A stretch of DNA of 64,000 nt from assembly GCA_037783545.1 (NCBI GenBank), contig JBBELK010001005.1:1-64000 (forward strand), in the 5' to 3' direction. Positions 48,394 through 61,358 of the stretch are shown piece after piece. The DNA is from Henricia sp. BOLD:AAB3569 (Eukaryota; Echinodermata; Asteroidea; Spinulosida; Echinasteridae). A program made the position numbers and the translations under genes. The stretch's first letter is position 1. Every line of letters starts with the position of its first letter. The notes under the pieces were generated by a model. That model was given only the letters and a program-made list of their open reading frames with translations. It was not told where the DNA came from and did no database searches.

Positions 48394-48676
48394 GGACAAG
48401 TGCGCAATATAGAGTCTTTGGAGCATGCAAAATTTGAAGTTCGTCGGAACATTTTTCGACCTCCAAATTTGCCGACGTTTGGACCACACTTTGACCAAAA
48501 TCCCGTCCCAAACTGGGCCGTGTCAACGACAGTCCGAAGGACTGAGCATGCGCACGAGTCAGGAATACACCAAAGAGGTGTGTACAGACAGCCACAGGTT
48601 GCGGGAGCATCCAGGAAGCGCCAACCCCTTTTTTCTAAACTCTGCCATTTCCCGGCGAAAGTCTGTCAATTTTGTA
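48394..48676 (+). repeat. Hybrid monomer at the subfamily B/C boundary
   Basis: The left half is subfamily B (tagagtctttgg, gaacatttttcgacc) and the right half subfamily C (caggaatacacc from about 48,561, and the shortened aaactctgccatttcc). All later monomers are subfamily C (tagagtgtttgg). The switch therefore lies between about 48,470 and 48,561, as expected for one exchange between subfamilies. Confidence 0.85.
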
Positions 48677-48960
48677 GGACAAGTGCTCAATATAGAGTGT
48701 TTGGAGCATGCAAAATTTGAAGTTCGTCGGAATATTTTTTGACCTCCAAATTTGCCGACGTTTGGACCACACTTTGACCAAAATCCCGTCCCAAACTGGG
48801 CCGTGTCAACGACAGTCCGAAGGACTGAGCATGCGCACGAGTCAGGAATACACCAAAGAGGTGTGTACAGACAGCCACAGGTTGCGGGAGCATCCAGGAA
48901 GCGCCAACCCCTTTTTTTCTAAACTCTGCCATTTCCCGGCGAAAGTCTGTCAATTTTTTA

Positions 48961-49236
48961 GGACAAGTGCGCAATATAGAGTGTTTGGAGTATGCAAAAT
49001 TTGAAGTTCGTCGGAATATTTTTTGACCTCCAAATTTGCCGACGTTTGGACCACACTTTGACCAAAATCCCGTCCAAATTTGCCGACGTTTGGACCACAC
49101 TTTGACCAAAATCCTGTCCCAAACTGGGCCGTGTCAACGACAGTCCGAAGGACTGAGCATGAGCACGTGTCAGGAATACACCAAAGAGGTGTGTACAGAC
49201 AGCGCCATTTCCCGGCGAAAGTCTGTCAATTTTGTA
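48961..49236 (+). repeat. 276-bp variant monomer (44-bp duplication, 64-bp deletion), gtcc form
   Basis: aaatttgccgacg...atcccgtcc is present twice in tandem (starts about 49,036 and 49,080, 44 bp apart), and gacagc joins directly to gccatttcc, removing 64 bp. The junction of the duplication reads cccgtccaaatttg; one other copy (59316) has this form. Confidence 0.9.
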
Positions 49237-51014
49237 GGACAAGTGCGCAATATAGAGTGTTTGGAGCATGCAAAATTTGAAGTTCGTCGGAATATGTTTT
49301 GACCTCCAAATTTGCCGACGTTTGGACCACACTTTGACCAAAATCCCGTCCCAAACTGGGCCGTGTCAACGACAGTCCGAAGGACTGAGCATGCGCACGA
49401 GTCAGGAATACACCAAAGAGGTGTGTACAGACAGCCACAGGTTGCGGGAGCATCCAGGAAGCGTCAACCCCTTTTTTTTTCTAAACTCTGAAATTTCTCT
49501 GCCATTTCCCGGCGAAAGTCTGTCAATTTTTTAGGACAAGTGCGCAATATAGAGTGTTTGGAGCATGCAAAATTTGAAATTCGTCGGAATATTTGTTGAC
49601 CTCCAAATTTGCCGACGTTTGGACCACACTTTGACCAAAATCCCGTCCCAAACTGGGCCGTGTCAACGACAGTCCGAAGGACTGAGCATGCGCACGAGTC
49701 AGGAATACACCAAAGAGGTGTGTACAGACAGCCACAGGTTGCGGGAGCATCAAGGAAGCGCCAACCCCTTTTTTTTCTAAACTCTGAAATTTCTCTGCCA
49801 TTTCCCGGCGAAAGTCTGTCAATTTGTTAGGACAAGTGCGCAATATAGAGTGTTTGGAGCATGCAAAATTTGAAGTTCGTCGGAAAAATTTTTGACCTCC
49901 AAATTTGCCGACGTTTGGACCTCACTTTGACCAAAATCCCGTCCCAAACTGGGCCGTGTCAACGACAGTCCGAAGGACTGAGCATGCGCACGAGTCAGGA
50001 ATACACCAAAGAGGTGTGTGCAGACAGCCACAGGTTGCGGGAGCATCCAGGAAGCGCCAACCCCTTTTTTTCCTAAACTCTGAAATTTCTCTGCCATTTC
50101 CCGGCGAAAGTCTGTCAATTTTTTTAGGACAAGTGCGCAATATAGAGTGTTTGGAGCATGCAAAATTTGAAGTTCGTCGGAATATTTTTTGACCTCTAAA
50201 TTTTCCGACGTTTGGACCACACTTTGAACAAAATCCCGTCCCAAACTGGGCCGTGTCAACGACAGTCCGAAGGACTGAGCATGCGCACGAGTCAGGAATA
50301 CAGCAAAGAGGTGTGTACAGACAGCCACAGGTTGCGGGAGCATCCAGGAAGCGCCAACCCCTTTTTTTTCTAAACTCTGAAATTTCTCTGCCATTTCCCG
50401 GCGAAAGTCTGTCAATTTTTTAGGACAAGTGCGCAATATAGAGTGTTTGGAGCATGCAAAATTTGAAGTTCGTCGGAATATTTGTTGACCTCCAAATTTG
50501 CCGACGTTTGGACCACACTTTGACCAAAATCCCGTCCCAAACTGGGCCGTGTCAACGACAGTCCGAAGGACTGAGCATGCGCACGAGTCAGGAATACACC
50601 AAAGAGGTGTGTACAGACAGCCACAGGTTGCGGGAGCATCCAGGAAGCGCCAACCCCTTTTTTTTCTAAACTCTGAAATTTCTCTGCCATTTCCCGGCGA
50701 AAGTCTGTCAATTTTTTTGGACAAGTGCGCAATATAGAGTGTTTGGAGCATGCAAAATTTGAAGTTCGTCGGAATATTTTTTGACCTCCAAATTTGCCGA
50801 CGTTTGGACCACACTTTGACCAAAATCCCGTCCCAAACTGGGCCGTGTCAACGACAGTCCGAAGGACTGAGCATGCGCACGAGTCAGGAATACACCAAAG
50901 AGGTGTGTACAGACAGCCACAGGTTGCGGGAGCAACCAGGAAGCGCCAACCCCTTTTTTTTCTAAACTATGAAATTTCTCTGCCATTTCCCGGCGAAAGT
51001 CTGTCAATTTTTTA

Positions 51015-51290
51015 GGACAAGTGCGCAATATAGAGTGTTTGGAGCATGCAAAATGTGAAGTTCGTCGGAATATTTTTTGACCTCCAAATTTGCCGACGTT
51101 TGGACCACACTTTGACCAAAATCCCGTACAAATTTGCCGACGTTTGGACCACACTTTGACCAAAATCCCGTCCCAAACTGGGCCGTGTCAACGACAGTCC
51201 GAAGGACTGAGCATGAGCACGTGTCAGGAATACACCAAAGAGGTGTGTACAGACATCGCCATTTCCCGGCGAAAGTCTGTCAATTTTGTA
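51015..51290 (+). repeat. 276-bp variant monomer, gtac form
   Basis: Same 44-bp duplication and 64-bp deletion, with the junction cccgtacaaatttg and the linked gcaaaatgtgaag. The deletion junction reads gacatcgcc, shared only with the 232-bp monomer at 54433. Confidence 0.9.
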
Positions 51291-53543
51291 GGACAAGTGC
51301 GCAATATAGAGTGTTTGGAGCATGCAAAATTTGAAGTTCGTCGGAATATTTTTTGACCTCCAAATTTGCCGACGTTTGGACCACACTTTGACCAAAATCC
51401 CGTCCCAAACTGGACCGTGTCAACGACAGTCCGAAGGACTGAGCATGCGCACGAGTCAGGAATACACCAAAGAGGTGTGTACAGACAGCCACAGGTTGCG
51501 GGAGCATCCAGGAAGCGCCAACCCCTTTTTTTCTAAACTCTGCCATTTCCCGGCGAAAGTCTGTCAATTTTTTAGGACAAGTGCGCAATATAGAGTGTTT
51601 GGAGCATGCAAAATGTGAAGTTCGTCGGAATATTTTTTGACCTCCAAATTTGCCGACGTTTGGACCACACTTTGACCAAAATCCCGTACAAATTTGCCGA
51701 CGTTTGGACCACACTTTGACCAAAATCCCGTCCCAAACTGGGCCGTGTCAACGACAGTCCGAAGGACTGAGCATGAGCACGTGTCAGGAATACACCAAAT
51801 AGGTGTGTACAGACAGCGCCATTTCCCGGCGAAAGTCTGTCAATTTTTTAGGACAAGTGCGCAATATAGAGTGTTTGGAGTATGCAAAATTTGAAGTTCG
51901 TCGGAATATTTTTTGACCTCCAAATTTGCCGACGTTTGGACCACACTTTGACCAAAATCCCGTCCCAAACTGGGCCATGTCAACGACAGTCCGAAGGACT
52001 GAGCATGCGCACGAGTCAGGAATACACCAAAGAGGTGTGTACAGACAGCCACAGGTTGCGGGAGCATCCAGGAAGCGCCAACCCCCTTTTTTTCTAAACT
52101 CTGAAATTTGTCTGCCATTTCCAGGCGAAAGTCTGTCAATTTTTTAGGACAAGTGCGCAATATAGAGTGTTTGGAGCATGCAAAATGTGAAGTTCGTCGG
52201 AATATTTTTTGACCTCCAAATTTGCCGACGTTTGGACCACACTTTGACCAAAATCCCGTACAAATTTGCCGACGTTTGGACCACACTTTGACCAAAATCC
52301 CGTCCCAAACTGGGCCGTGTCAACGACAGACCGAAGGACTGAGCATGAGCACGTGTCAGGAATACACCAAAGAGGTGTGTACAGACAGCGCCATTTCCCG
52401 GCGAAAGTCTGTCAATTTTGTAGGACAAGTGCGCAATATAGAGTGTTTGGAGCATGCAAAATTTGAAGTTCGTCGGAATATTTTTCGACCTCCAAATTTG
52501 CCGACGTTTGGACCACACTTTGACCAAAATCCCGTCCCAAACTGGGCCGTGTCAACGACAGTCCGAAGGACTGAGCATGCGCACGAGTCAGGAATACACC
52601 AAAGAGGTGTGTACAGACAGCCACAGGTTGCGGGAGCATCCAGGAAGCGCCAACCCCTTTTTTTCTAAACTCTGCCATTTCCCGGCGAAAGTCTGTCCAT
52701 TTTTTAGGACAAGTGCGCAATATAGAGTGTTTGGAGCATGCAAAATGTGAAGTTCGTCGGAATATTTTTTGACCTCCAAATTTGCCGACGTTTGGACCAC
52801 ACTTTGACCAAAATCCCGTACAAATTTGCCGACGTTTGGACCACACTTTGACCAAAATCCCGTCCCAAACTGGGCCGTGTCAACGACAGTCCGAAGGACT
52901 GAGCATGAGCACGTGTCAGGAATACACCAAATAGGTGTGTACAGACAGCGCCAATTCCCGGCGAAAGTCTGTCAATTTTGTAGGACAAGTGCGCAATATA
53001 GAGTGTTTGGAGCATGCAAAATTTGAAGTTCGTCGGAATATTTTTTGACCTCCAAATTTGCCGACGTTTGGACCACACTTTGACCAAAATCCCGTCCCAA
53101 ACTGGGCCGTGTCAACGACAGTCCGAAGGACTGAGCATGCGCACGAGTCAGGAATACACCAAAGAGGTGTGTACAGACAGCCACAGGTTGCGGGAGCATC
53201 CAGGAAGCGCCAACCCCTTTTTTTTCTAAACTCTGCCATTTCCCGGCGAAAGTCTGTCAATTTTTTAGGACAAGTGCGCAATATAGAGTGTTTGGAGCAT
53301 GCAAAATGTGAAGTTCGTCGGAATATTTTTTGACCTCCAAATTTGCCGACGTTTGGACCACACTTTGACCAAAATCCCGTACAAATTTGCCGACGTTTGG
53401 ACCACACTTTGACCAAAATCCCGTCCCAAACTGGGCCGTGTCAACGACAGTCCGAAGGACTGAGCATGAGCACGTGTCAGGAATACACCAAATAGGTGTG
53501 TACAGACAGCGCCATTTCCCGGCGAAAGTCTGTCAATTTTGTA
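51291..53543 (+). repeat. Alternating 284/276-bp monomers (~560-bp dimer higher-order repeat)
   Basis: 276-bp monomers start at 51575, 52147, 52707 and 53268, separated by 284-296-bp monomers. The pair 284+276 recurs with a 560-bp spacing, a dimeric higher-order unit specific to subfamily C. All four 276-bp monomers have the gtac junction and gcaaaatgtgaag. Copies at 51575, 52707 and 53268 also have caaataggtgtg. Confidence 0.85.
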
Positions 53544-54432
53544 GGACAAGTGCGCAATATAGAGTGTTTGGAGCATGCAAAATTTGAAGTTCGTCGGAAT
53601 ATTTTTTGACCTCCAAATTTGCCGACGTTTGGACCATACTTTGACCAAAATCCCGTCCCAAACTGGGCCGTGTCAACGACAGTCCGAAGGACTGAGCATG
53701 CGCACGAGTCAGGAATACACCAAAGAGGTGTGTACAGACAGCCACAGGTTGCGGGAGCATCCAGGAAGCGCCAACCCCTTTTTTTTCTAAACTCTGAAAT
53801 TTCTCTGCCATTTCCCGGCGAAAGTCTGTCAATTTTTTAGGACAAGTGCGCAATATAGAGTGTTTGGAGCATGCAAAATTTGAAGTTCGTCGGAATATTT
53901 TTTGACCTCCAAATTTGCCGACGTTTGGACCACACTTTGACCAAAATCCCGTCCCAAACTGGGCCGTGTCAACGACAGTCCGAAGGACTGAGCATGCGCA
54001 CGAGTCAGGAATACACCAAAGAGGTGTGTACAGACAGCCACAGGTTGCGGGAGCATCCAGGAAGCGCCAACCCCTTTTTTTTCTAAACTCTGAAATTTCT
54101 CTGCCATTTCCCGGCGAAAGTCTGTCAATTTTTTAGGACAAGTGCGCAATATAGAGTGTTTGGAGCATGCAAAATTTGAAGTTCGTCGGAATATTTTTTG
54201 ACCTCCAAATTTGCCGACGTTTGGACCATACTTTGACCAAAATCCCGTCCCAAACTGGGCCGTGTCAACGACAGTCCGAAGGACTGAGCATGCGCACGAG
54301 TCAGGAATACACCAAAGAGGTGTGTACAGACAGCCACAGGTTGCGGGAGCATCCAGGAAGCGCCAACCCCTTTTTTTTTCTAAACTCTGAAATTTCTCTG
54401 CCATTTCCCGGCGAAAGTCTGTCAATTTTTTA

Positions 54433-54664
54433 GGACAAGTGCGCAATATAGAGTGTTTGGAGCATGCAAAATTTGAAGTTCGTCGGAAAATTTTTTGACC
54501 TCCAAATTTGCCGACGTTTGGACCACACTTTGACCAAAATCCCGTCCCAAACTGGGCCGTGTCAACGACAGTCCGAAGGACTGAGCATGAGCACGTGTCA
54601 GGAATACACAAAAGAGGTGTGTACAGACATCGCCATTTCCCGGCGAAAGTCTGTCAATTTTGTA
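54433..54664 (+). repeat. 232-bp variant monomer (64-bp deletion only)
   Basis: This copy has the gacatcgccatttcc deletion junction and gagcatgagcacgtgtc but no 44-bp duplication, so deletion and duplication are separable. It could be the ancestor of the 276-bp form or a derivative that lost the duplication. Confidence 0.9.
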
Positions 54665-54948
54665 GGACAAGTGCGCAATATAGAGTGTTTGGAGCATGCA
54701 AAATTTGAAGTTCGTCGGAATATTTTTTGACCTCCAAATTTGCCGACGTTTGGACCACACTTTGACCAAAATCCCGTCCCAAACTGGGCCGTGTCAACGA
54801 CAGTCCGAAGGACTGAGCATGCGCACGAGTCAGGAATACACCAAAGAGGTGTGTACAGACAGCCACAGGTTGCGGGAGCATCCAGGAAGCGCCAACCCCT
54901 TTTTTTCTAAACTCTGCCATTTCCCGGCGAAAGTCTGTCAATTTTTTA

Positions 54949-55224
54949 GGACAAGTGCGCAATATAGAGTGTTTGGAGCATGCAAAATGTGAAGTTCGTC
55001 GGAATATTTTTTGACCTCCAAATTTGCCGACGTTTGGACCACACTTTGACCAAAATCCCGTACAAATTTGCCGACGTTTGGACCACACTTTGACCAAAAT
55101 CCCGTCCCAAACTGGGCCGTGTCAACGACAGTCCGAAGGACTGAGCATGAGCACGTGTCAGGAATACACCAAATAGGTGTGTACAGACAGCGCCATTTCC
55201 CGGCGAAAGTCTGTCAATTTTGTA
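54949..55224 (+). repeat. 276-bp variant monomer, gtac form
   Basis: Same structure as at 51575, including caaataggtgtg. Flanked on both sides by 284-bp monomers. Confidence 0.88.
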
Positions 55225-56100
55225 GGACAAGTGCGCAATATAGAGTGTTTGGAGCATGCAAAATTTGAAGTTCGTCGGAATATTGTTTGACCTCCAAATT
55301 TGCCGACGTTTGGACCACACTTTGACCAAAATCCCGTCCCAAACTGGGCCGTGTCAACGACAGTCCGAAGGACTGAGCATGCGCACGAGTCAGGAATACA
55401 CCAAAGAGGTGTGTACAGACAGCCACAGGTTGCGGGAGCATCCAGGAAGCGCCAACCCCTTTTTTTCTAAACTCTGCCATTTCCCGGCGAAAGTCTGTCA
55501 ATTTTTTAGGACAAGTGCGCAATATAGAGTGTTTGGAGTATTCAAAATTTGAAGTTCGTCGGAATATTTTTTGACCTCCAAATTTGCCGACGTTTGGACC
55601 ACACTTTGACCAAAATCCCGTCCCAAACTGGGCCATGTCAACGACAGTCCGAAGGACTGAGCATGCGCACGAGTCAGGAATACACCAAAGAGGTGTGTAC
55701 AGACAGCCACAGGTTGCGGGAGCATCCAGGAAGCGCCAACCCCCTTTTTTTCTAAACTCTGAAATTTGTCTGCCATTTCCAGGCGAAAGTCTGTCAATTT
55801 TTTAGGACAAGTGCGCAATATAGAGTGTTTGGAGCATGCAAAATTTGAAGTTCGTCGGAATATTTTTTGACCTCCAAATTTGCCGACGTTTGGACCACAC
55901 TTTGACCAAAATCCCGTCCCAAACTGGGCCGTGTCAACGACAGTCCGAAGGACTGAGCATGCGCACGAGTCAGGAATACACCAAAGAGGTGTGTACAGAC
56001 AGCCACAGGTTGCGGGAGCAACCAGGAAGCGCCAACCCCTTTTTTTTCTAAACTATGAAATTTCTCTGCCATTTCCTGGCGAAAGTCTGTCAATTTTTTA

Positions 56101-56376
56101 GGACAAGTGCGCAATATAGAGTGTTTGGAGCATGCAAAATGTGAAGTTCGTCGGAATATTTTTTGACCTCCAAATTTGCCGACGTTTGGACCACACTTTG
56201 ACCAAAATCCCGTACAAATTTGCCGACGTTTGGACCACACTTTGACCAAAATCCCGTCCCAAACTGGGCCGTGTCAACGACAGACCGAAGGACTGAGCAT
56301 GAGCACGTGTCAGGAATACACCAAAGAGGTGTGTACAGACAGCGCCATTTCCCGGCGAAAGTCTGTCAATTTTGTA
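56101..56376 (+). repeat. 276-bp variant monomer, gtac form
   Basis: Same structure. It and the preceding monomer (with gagcaaccagg and aaactatgaaa) are the counterpart of 50719-51290 at an offset of 5086 bp. Its cgacagaccgaagg allele is shared with the copy at 52147. Confidence 0.88.
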
Positions 56377-59315
56377 GGACAAGTGCGCAATATAGAGTGT
56401 TTGGAGCATGCAAAATTTGAAGTTCGTCGGAATATTTTTTGACCTCCAAATTTGCCGACGTTTGGACCACACTTTGACCAAAATCCCGTCCCAAACTGGG
56501 CCGTGTCAACGACAGTCCGAAGGACTGAGCATGCGCACGAGTCAGGAATACACCAAAGAGGTGTGTACAGACAGCCACAGGTTGCGGGAGCATCCATGAA
56601 GCGCCAACCCCTTTTTTTCTAAACTCTGCCATTTCCCGGCGAAAGTCTGTCAATTTTTTAGGACAAGTGCGCAATATAGAGTGTTTGGAGTATGCAAAAT
56701 TTGAAGTTCGTAGGAATATTTTTTGACCTCCAAATTTGCCGACGTTTGGACCACACTTTGACCAAAATCCCGTCCCAAACTGGGCCGTGTCAACGACAGT
56801 CCGAAGGACTGAGCATGCGCACGAGTCAGGAATACACCAAAGAGGTGTGTACAGACAGCCACAGGTTGCGGGAGCATCCAGGAAGCGCCAACCCCCTTTT
56901 TTTCTAAACTCTAAAATTTGTCTGCCATTTCCAGGCGAAAGTCTGTCAATTTTTTAGGACAAAATGCGCAATATAGAGTGTTTGGAGCATGCAAAATTTG
57001 AAGTTCGTCGGAATATTTTTTGACCTCCAAATTTGCCGACGTTTGGACCACACTTTGACCAAAATCCCGTCCCAAACTGGGCCGTGTCAACGACAGTCCG
57101 AAGGACTGAGCATGCGCACGAGTCAGGAATACACCAAAGAGGTGTGTACAGACAGCCACAGGTTGCGGGAGCATCCAGGAAGCGCCAACCCCTTTTTTTT
57201 TAAACTCTGAAATTTCTCTGCCATTTCCCGGCGAAAGTCTGTCAATTTTTTAGGACAAGTGCGCAATATAGAGTGTTTGGAGCATGCAAAATTTGAAGTT
57301 CGTCGGAATATTTTTTGACCTCCAAATTTGCCGACGTTTGGACCACACTTTGACCAAAATCCCGTCCCAAACTGGGCCGTGTCAACGACAGTCCGAAGGA
57401 CTGAGCATGCGCACGATTCAGGAATACACCAAAGAGGTGTGTACAGACAGCCACAGGTTGCGGGAGCATCCAGGAAGCGCCAACCCCTTTTTTTTCTAAA
57501 CTCTGGAATTTCTCTGCCATTTCCCGGCGAAAGTCTGTCAATTTTTTAGGACAAGTGCGCATTATAGAGTGTTTGGAGCATGCAAAATTTGAAGTTCGTC
57601 GGAATATTTTTTGACCTCCAATTTTGCCGACGTTTGGACCACACTTTGACCAAAATCCCGTCCCAAACTGGGCCGTGTCAACGACAGTCCGAAGGACTGA
57701 GCATGCGCACGAGTCAGGAATACACCGAAGAGGTGTGTACAGACAGCCACAGGTTGCGGGAGCATCCAGGAAGCGCCAACCCCTTTTTTTTCTAAACTCT
57801 GAAATTTCTCTGCCATTTCCCGGCGAAAAGTCTGTCAATTTCTTAGGACAAGTGCGCAATATAGAGTGTTTGGAGCATGCAAAATTTGAAGTTCGTCGGA
57901 ATATTTTTTGACCTCCAAATTTGCCGACGTTTGGACCACACTTTGACCAAAATCCCGTCCCAAACTGGGCCGTGTCAACGACAGTCCGAAGGACTGAGCA
58001 TGCGCACGAGTCAGGAATACACCAAAGAGGTGTGTACAGACAGCCACAGGTTGCGGGAGCATCCAGGAAGCGCCAACCCCTTTTTTTTCTAAACTCTGAA
58101 ATTTCTCTGCCATTTCCCGGCGAAAGTCTGTCAATTTTTTAGGACAAGTGCGCAATATAGAGTGTTTGGAGCATGCAACATTTGAAGTTCGTCGGAATAT
58201 TTTTTGACATCCAAATTTGCCGACGTTTGGACCACACTTTGACCAAAATCCCGTCCCAAACTGGGCCGTGTCAACGACAGTCCGAAGGTCTGAGCATGCG
58301 CACGAGTCAGGAATACACCAAAGAGGTGTGTACATACAGCCACAGGTTGCGGGAGCATCCAGGAAGCGCCAACCCCTTTTTTTTCTAAACTCTGAAATTT
58401 CTCTGCCATTTCCCGGCGAAAGTCTGTCAATTTTTTAGGACAAGTGCGCAATATAGAGTGTTTGGAGCATGCAAAATTAGAAGTTCGTCGGAATATTTGT
58501 TGACCTCCAAATTTGCCGACGTTTGGACCACACTTTGACCAAAATCCCGTCCCAAACTGGGCCGTGTCAACGACAGTCCGAAGGACTGAGCATGCGCACG
58601 AGTCAGGAATACACCAAAGAGGTGTGTACAGACAGCCACAGGTTGCGGGAGCATCCAGGAAGCGCCAACCCCTTTTTTTTTCTAAACTCTGAAATTTCTC
58701 TGCCATTTCCCGGCGAAAGTCTGTCAATTTTTTAGGACAAGTGCGCAATATAGAGTGTTTGGAGCATGCAAAATTTGAAGTTCGTCGGAATATTTGTTGA
58801 CCTCCAAATTTGCCGACGTTTGGACCACACTTTGACCAAAATCCCGTCCCAAACTGGGCCGTGTCAACGACAGTCCGAAGGACTGAGCATGCGCACGAGT
58901 CAGGAATACACCAAAGAGGTGTGTACAGACAGCCACAGGTTGCGGGAGCATCCAGGAAGCGCCAACCCCTTTTTTTTCTAAACTCTGAAATTTCTCTGCC
59001 ATTTCCCGGCGAAAGTCTGTCAATTTTTTAGGACAAGTGGGCAATATAGAGTGTTTGGAGCATGCAAAATTTAAAGTTCGTCGGAATATTTTTTGACCTC
59101 CAAATTTGCCGACGTTTGGACCACACTTTGACCAAAATCCCGTCCCAAACTGGGCCGTGTCAACGACAGTCCGAAGGACTGAGCATGCGCACGAGTCAGG
59201 AATACACCAAAGAGGTGTGTACAGACAGCCACAGGTTGCGGGAGCATCCAGGAAGCGCCAACCCCTTTTTTTTCTAAACTCTGCCATTTCCCGGCGAAAG
59301 TCTGTCAATTTTTTA

Positions 59316-59591
59316 GGACAAGTGCGCAATATAGAGTGTTTGGAGTATGCAAAATTTGAAGTTCGTCGGAATATTTTTTGACCTCCAAATTTGCCGACGT
59401 TTGGACCACACTTTGACCAAAATCCCGTCCAAATTTGCCGACGTTTGGACCACACTTTGACCAAAATCCCGTCCCAAACTGGGCCGTGTCAACGACAGTC
59501 CGAAGGACTGAGCATGAGCACGTGTCAGGAATACACCAAAGAGGTGTGTACAGACAGCGCCATTTCCCGGCGAAAGTCTGTCAATTTTTTA
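59316..59591 (+). repeat. 276-bp variant monomer, gtcc form
   Basis: Second copy of the gtcc-junction form; like 48961 it starts with gagtatgcaaaatttg rather than the gtgaag allele, so the two gtcc copies form their own lineage. Confidence 0.88.
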
Positions 59592-61072
59592 GGACAAGTG
59601 CGCAATATAGAGTGTTTGGAGTATGCAAAATTTGAAGTTCGTCGGAATATTTTTTGACCTCCAAATTTGCCGACGTTTGGACCACACTTTGACCAAAATC
59701 CCGTCCCAAACTGGGCCGTGTCAACGACAGTCCGAAGGACTGAGCATGCGCACGAGTCAGGAATACACCAAAGAGGTGTGTACAGACAGCCACAGGTTGC
59801 GGGAGCATCCAGGAAGCGCCAACCCCCTTTTATTTCTAAACTCTGAAATTTGTCTGCCATTTCCAGGCGAAAGTCTGTCAATTTTTTAGGACAAGTGCGC
59901 AATATAGAGTGTTTGGAGCATGCAAAATTTGAAGTTCGTCGGAATATTTTTTGACCTCCAAATTTGCCGACGTTTGGACCACACTTTGACCAAAATCCCG
60001 TCCCAAACTGGGCCGTGTCAACGACAGTCCGAAGGACTGAGCATGCGCACGAGTCAGGAATACACCAAAGAGGTGTGTACAGACAGCCACAGGTTGCGGG
60101 AGCATCCAGGAAGCGCCAACCCCTTTTTTTTCTAAACTCTGAAATTTCTCTGCCATTTCCCGGCGAAAGTCTGTCAATTTTTTAGGACAAGTGCGCAATA
60201 TAGAGTGTTTGGAGCATGCAAAATTTGAAGTTCGTCGGAATATTTTTTGACCTCCAAATTTGCCGACGTTTGGACAACACTTTGACCAAAATCCCGTCCC
60301 AAACTGGGCCGTGTCAACGACAGTCCGAAGGACTGAGCATGCGCACGAGTCAGGAATACACCAAAGAGGTGTGTACATACAGCCACAGGTTGCGGGAGCA
60401 TCCAGGAAGCGCCAACCCCTTTTTTTTTCTAAACTCTGAAATTTCTCTGCCATTTCCCGGCGAAAGTCTGTCAATTTTTTAGGACAAGTGCGCAATATAG
60501 AGTGTTTGGAGCATGCACAATTTGAAGTTCGTCGGAATATTTGTTGACCTCCAAATTTGCCGACGTTTGGACCACACTTTGACCAAAATCCCGTCCCAAA
60601 CTGGGCCGTGTCAACGACAGTCCGAAGGACTGAGCATGCGCACGAGTCAGGAATACACCAAAGAGGTGTGTACAGACAGCCACAGGTTGCGGGAGCATCC
60701 AGGAAGCGCCAACCCCTTTTTTTCTAAACTCTGAAATTTGTCTGCCATTTCCCGGCGAAAGTCTGTCAATTTTTTAGGACAAGTGCGCAATATAGAGTGT
60801 TTGGAGCATGCAAAATTTGAAGTTCGTCGGAATATTTGTTGACCTCCAAATTTGCCGACGTTTGGACCACACTTTGACCAAAATCCCGTCCCAAACTGGG
60901 CCGTGTCAACGACAGTCCGAAGGACTGAGCATGCGCACGAGTCAGGAATACACCAAAGAGGTGTGTACAGACAGCCACAGGTTGCGGGAGCATCCAGGAA
61001 GCGCCAACCCCTTTTTTTTCTAAACTCTGAAATTTCTCTGCCATTTCCCGGCGAAAGTCTGTCAATTTGTTA

Positions 61073-61358
61073 GGACAAGTGCGCAATATAGAGTGTTTGG
61101 AACGTGCAAAATTTGAAGTTCGTCGGAATATTTTTTGACCTCCAAATTTGCCGACGTTTGGACCACACTTTGACCAAAATCCCGTCCCAAACTGGGCCGT
61201 GTCAACGACAGTCCGAAGGACTGAGCATGAGCACGTGTCAGGAATACACCAAAGAGGTGTGTACAGACAGCGCCATTTCCCGGCGAAAGTCTGTCAATTT
61301 TGTAGGACAAGTGCGCAATATAGAGTGTTTGGAGCATGCAAAGTCTGTCAATTTTTTA
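61073..61358 (+). repeat. 286-bp variant monomer (64-bp deletion plus 54-bp duplication), copy 1
   Basis: Carries the 64-bp deletion and a 54-bp direct duplication (61287-61340 and 61341-61394; the second repeat runs into the next monomer) covering the end of one monomer and the start of the next. The first repeat has ttttgtagg and the second ttttttagg, so they come from different parent monomers. It also has ggaacgtgcaaa. Confidence 0.9.

Larger units (their letters stand above)
1990..48560 (+). repeat. Satellite subfamily B block (main array, ~150 monomers)
   Basis: Monomers carry tagagtctttgg, gaacatttttcgacc, accaaaatcccgtccc, gagtcaggagtac and cacaggttgcggg. Recurrent single-base alleles define sub-types: catgcaaaatttg, catgcacaatttg, catgcaacatttg and cttgcaaaatttg after the first gag; gtcacaaac versus gtcccaaac; gaaggaatg versus gaaggactg; gagctgtg versus gaggtgtg. 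These alleles repeat in fixed orders, which reveals the higher-order repeats listed separately. The six SINE copies lie in its right third. Between the listed blocks the sequence is ordinary monomers. Confidence 0.95.

Noticed and set aside
49819..50823. 334-codon open frame on the minus strand, and similar long frames (33534-34496, 43932-44891)
   Set aside because: They arise when consecutive monomers are 297 bp (99 codons) or frame shifts happen to avoid stops. They repeat the same monomer peptides, switch frame from unit to unit, and overlap equally long frames on other strands. No domain, start context or codon preference supports a gene.
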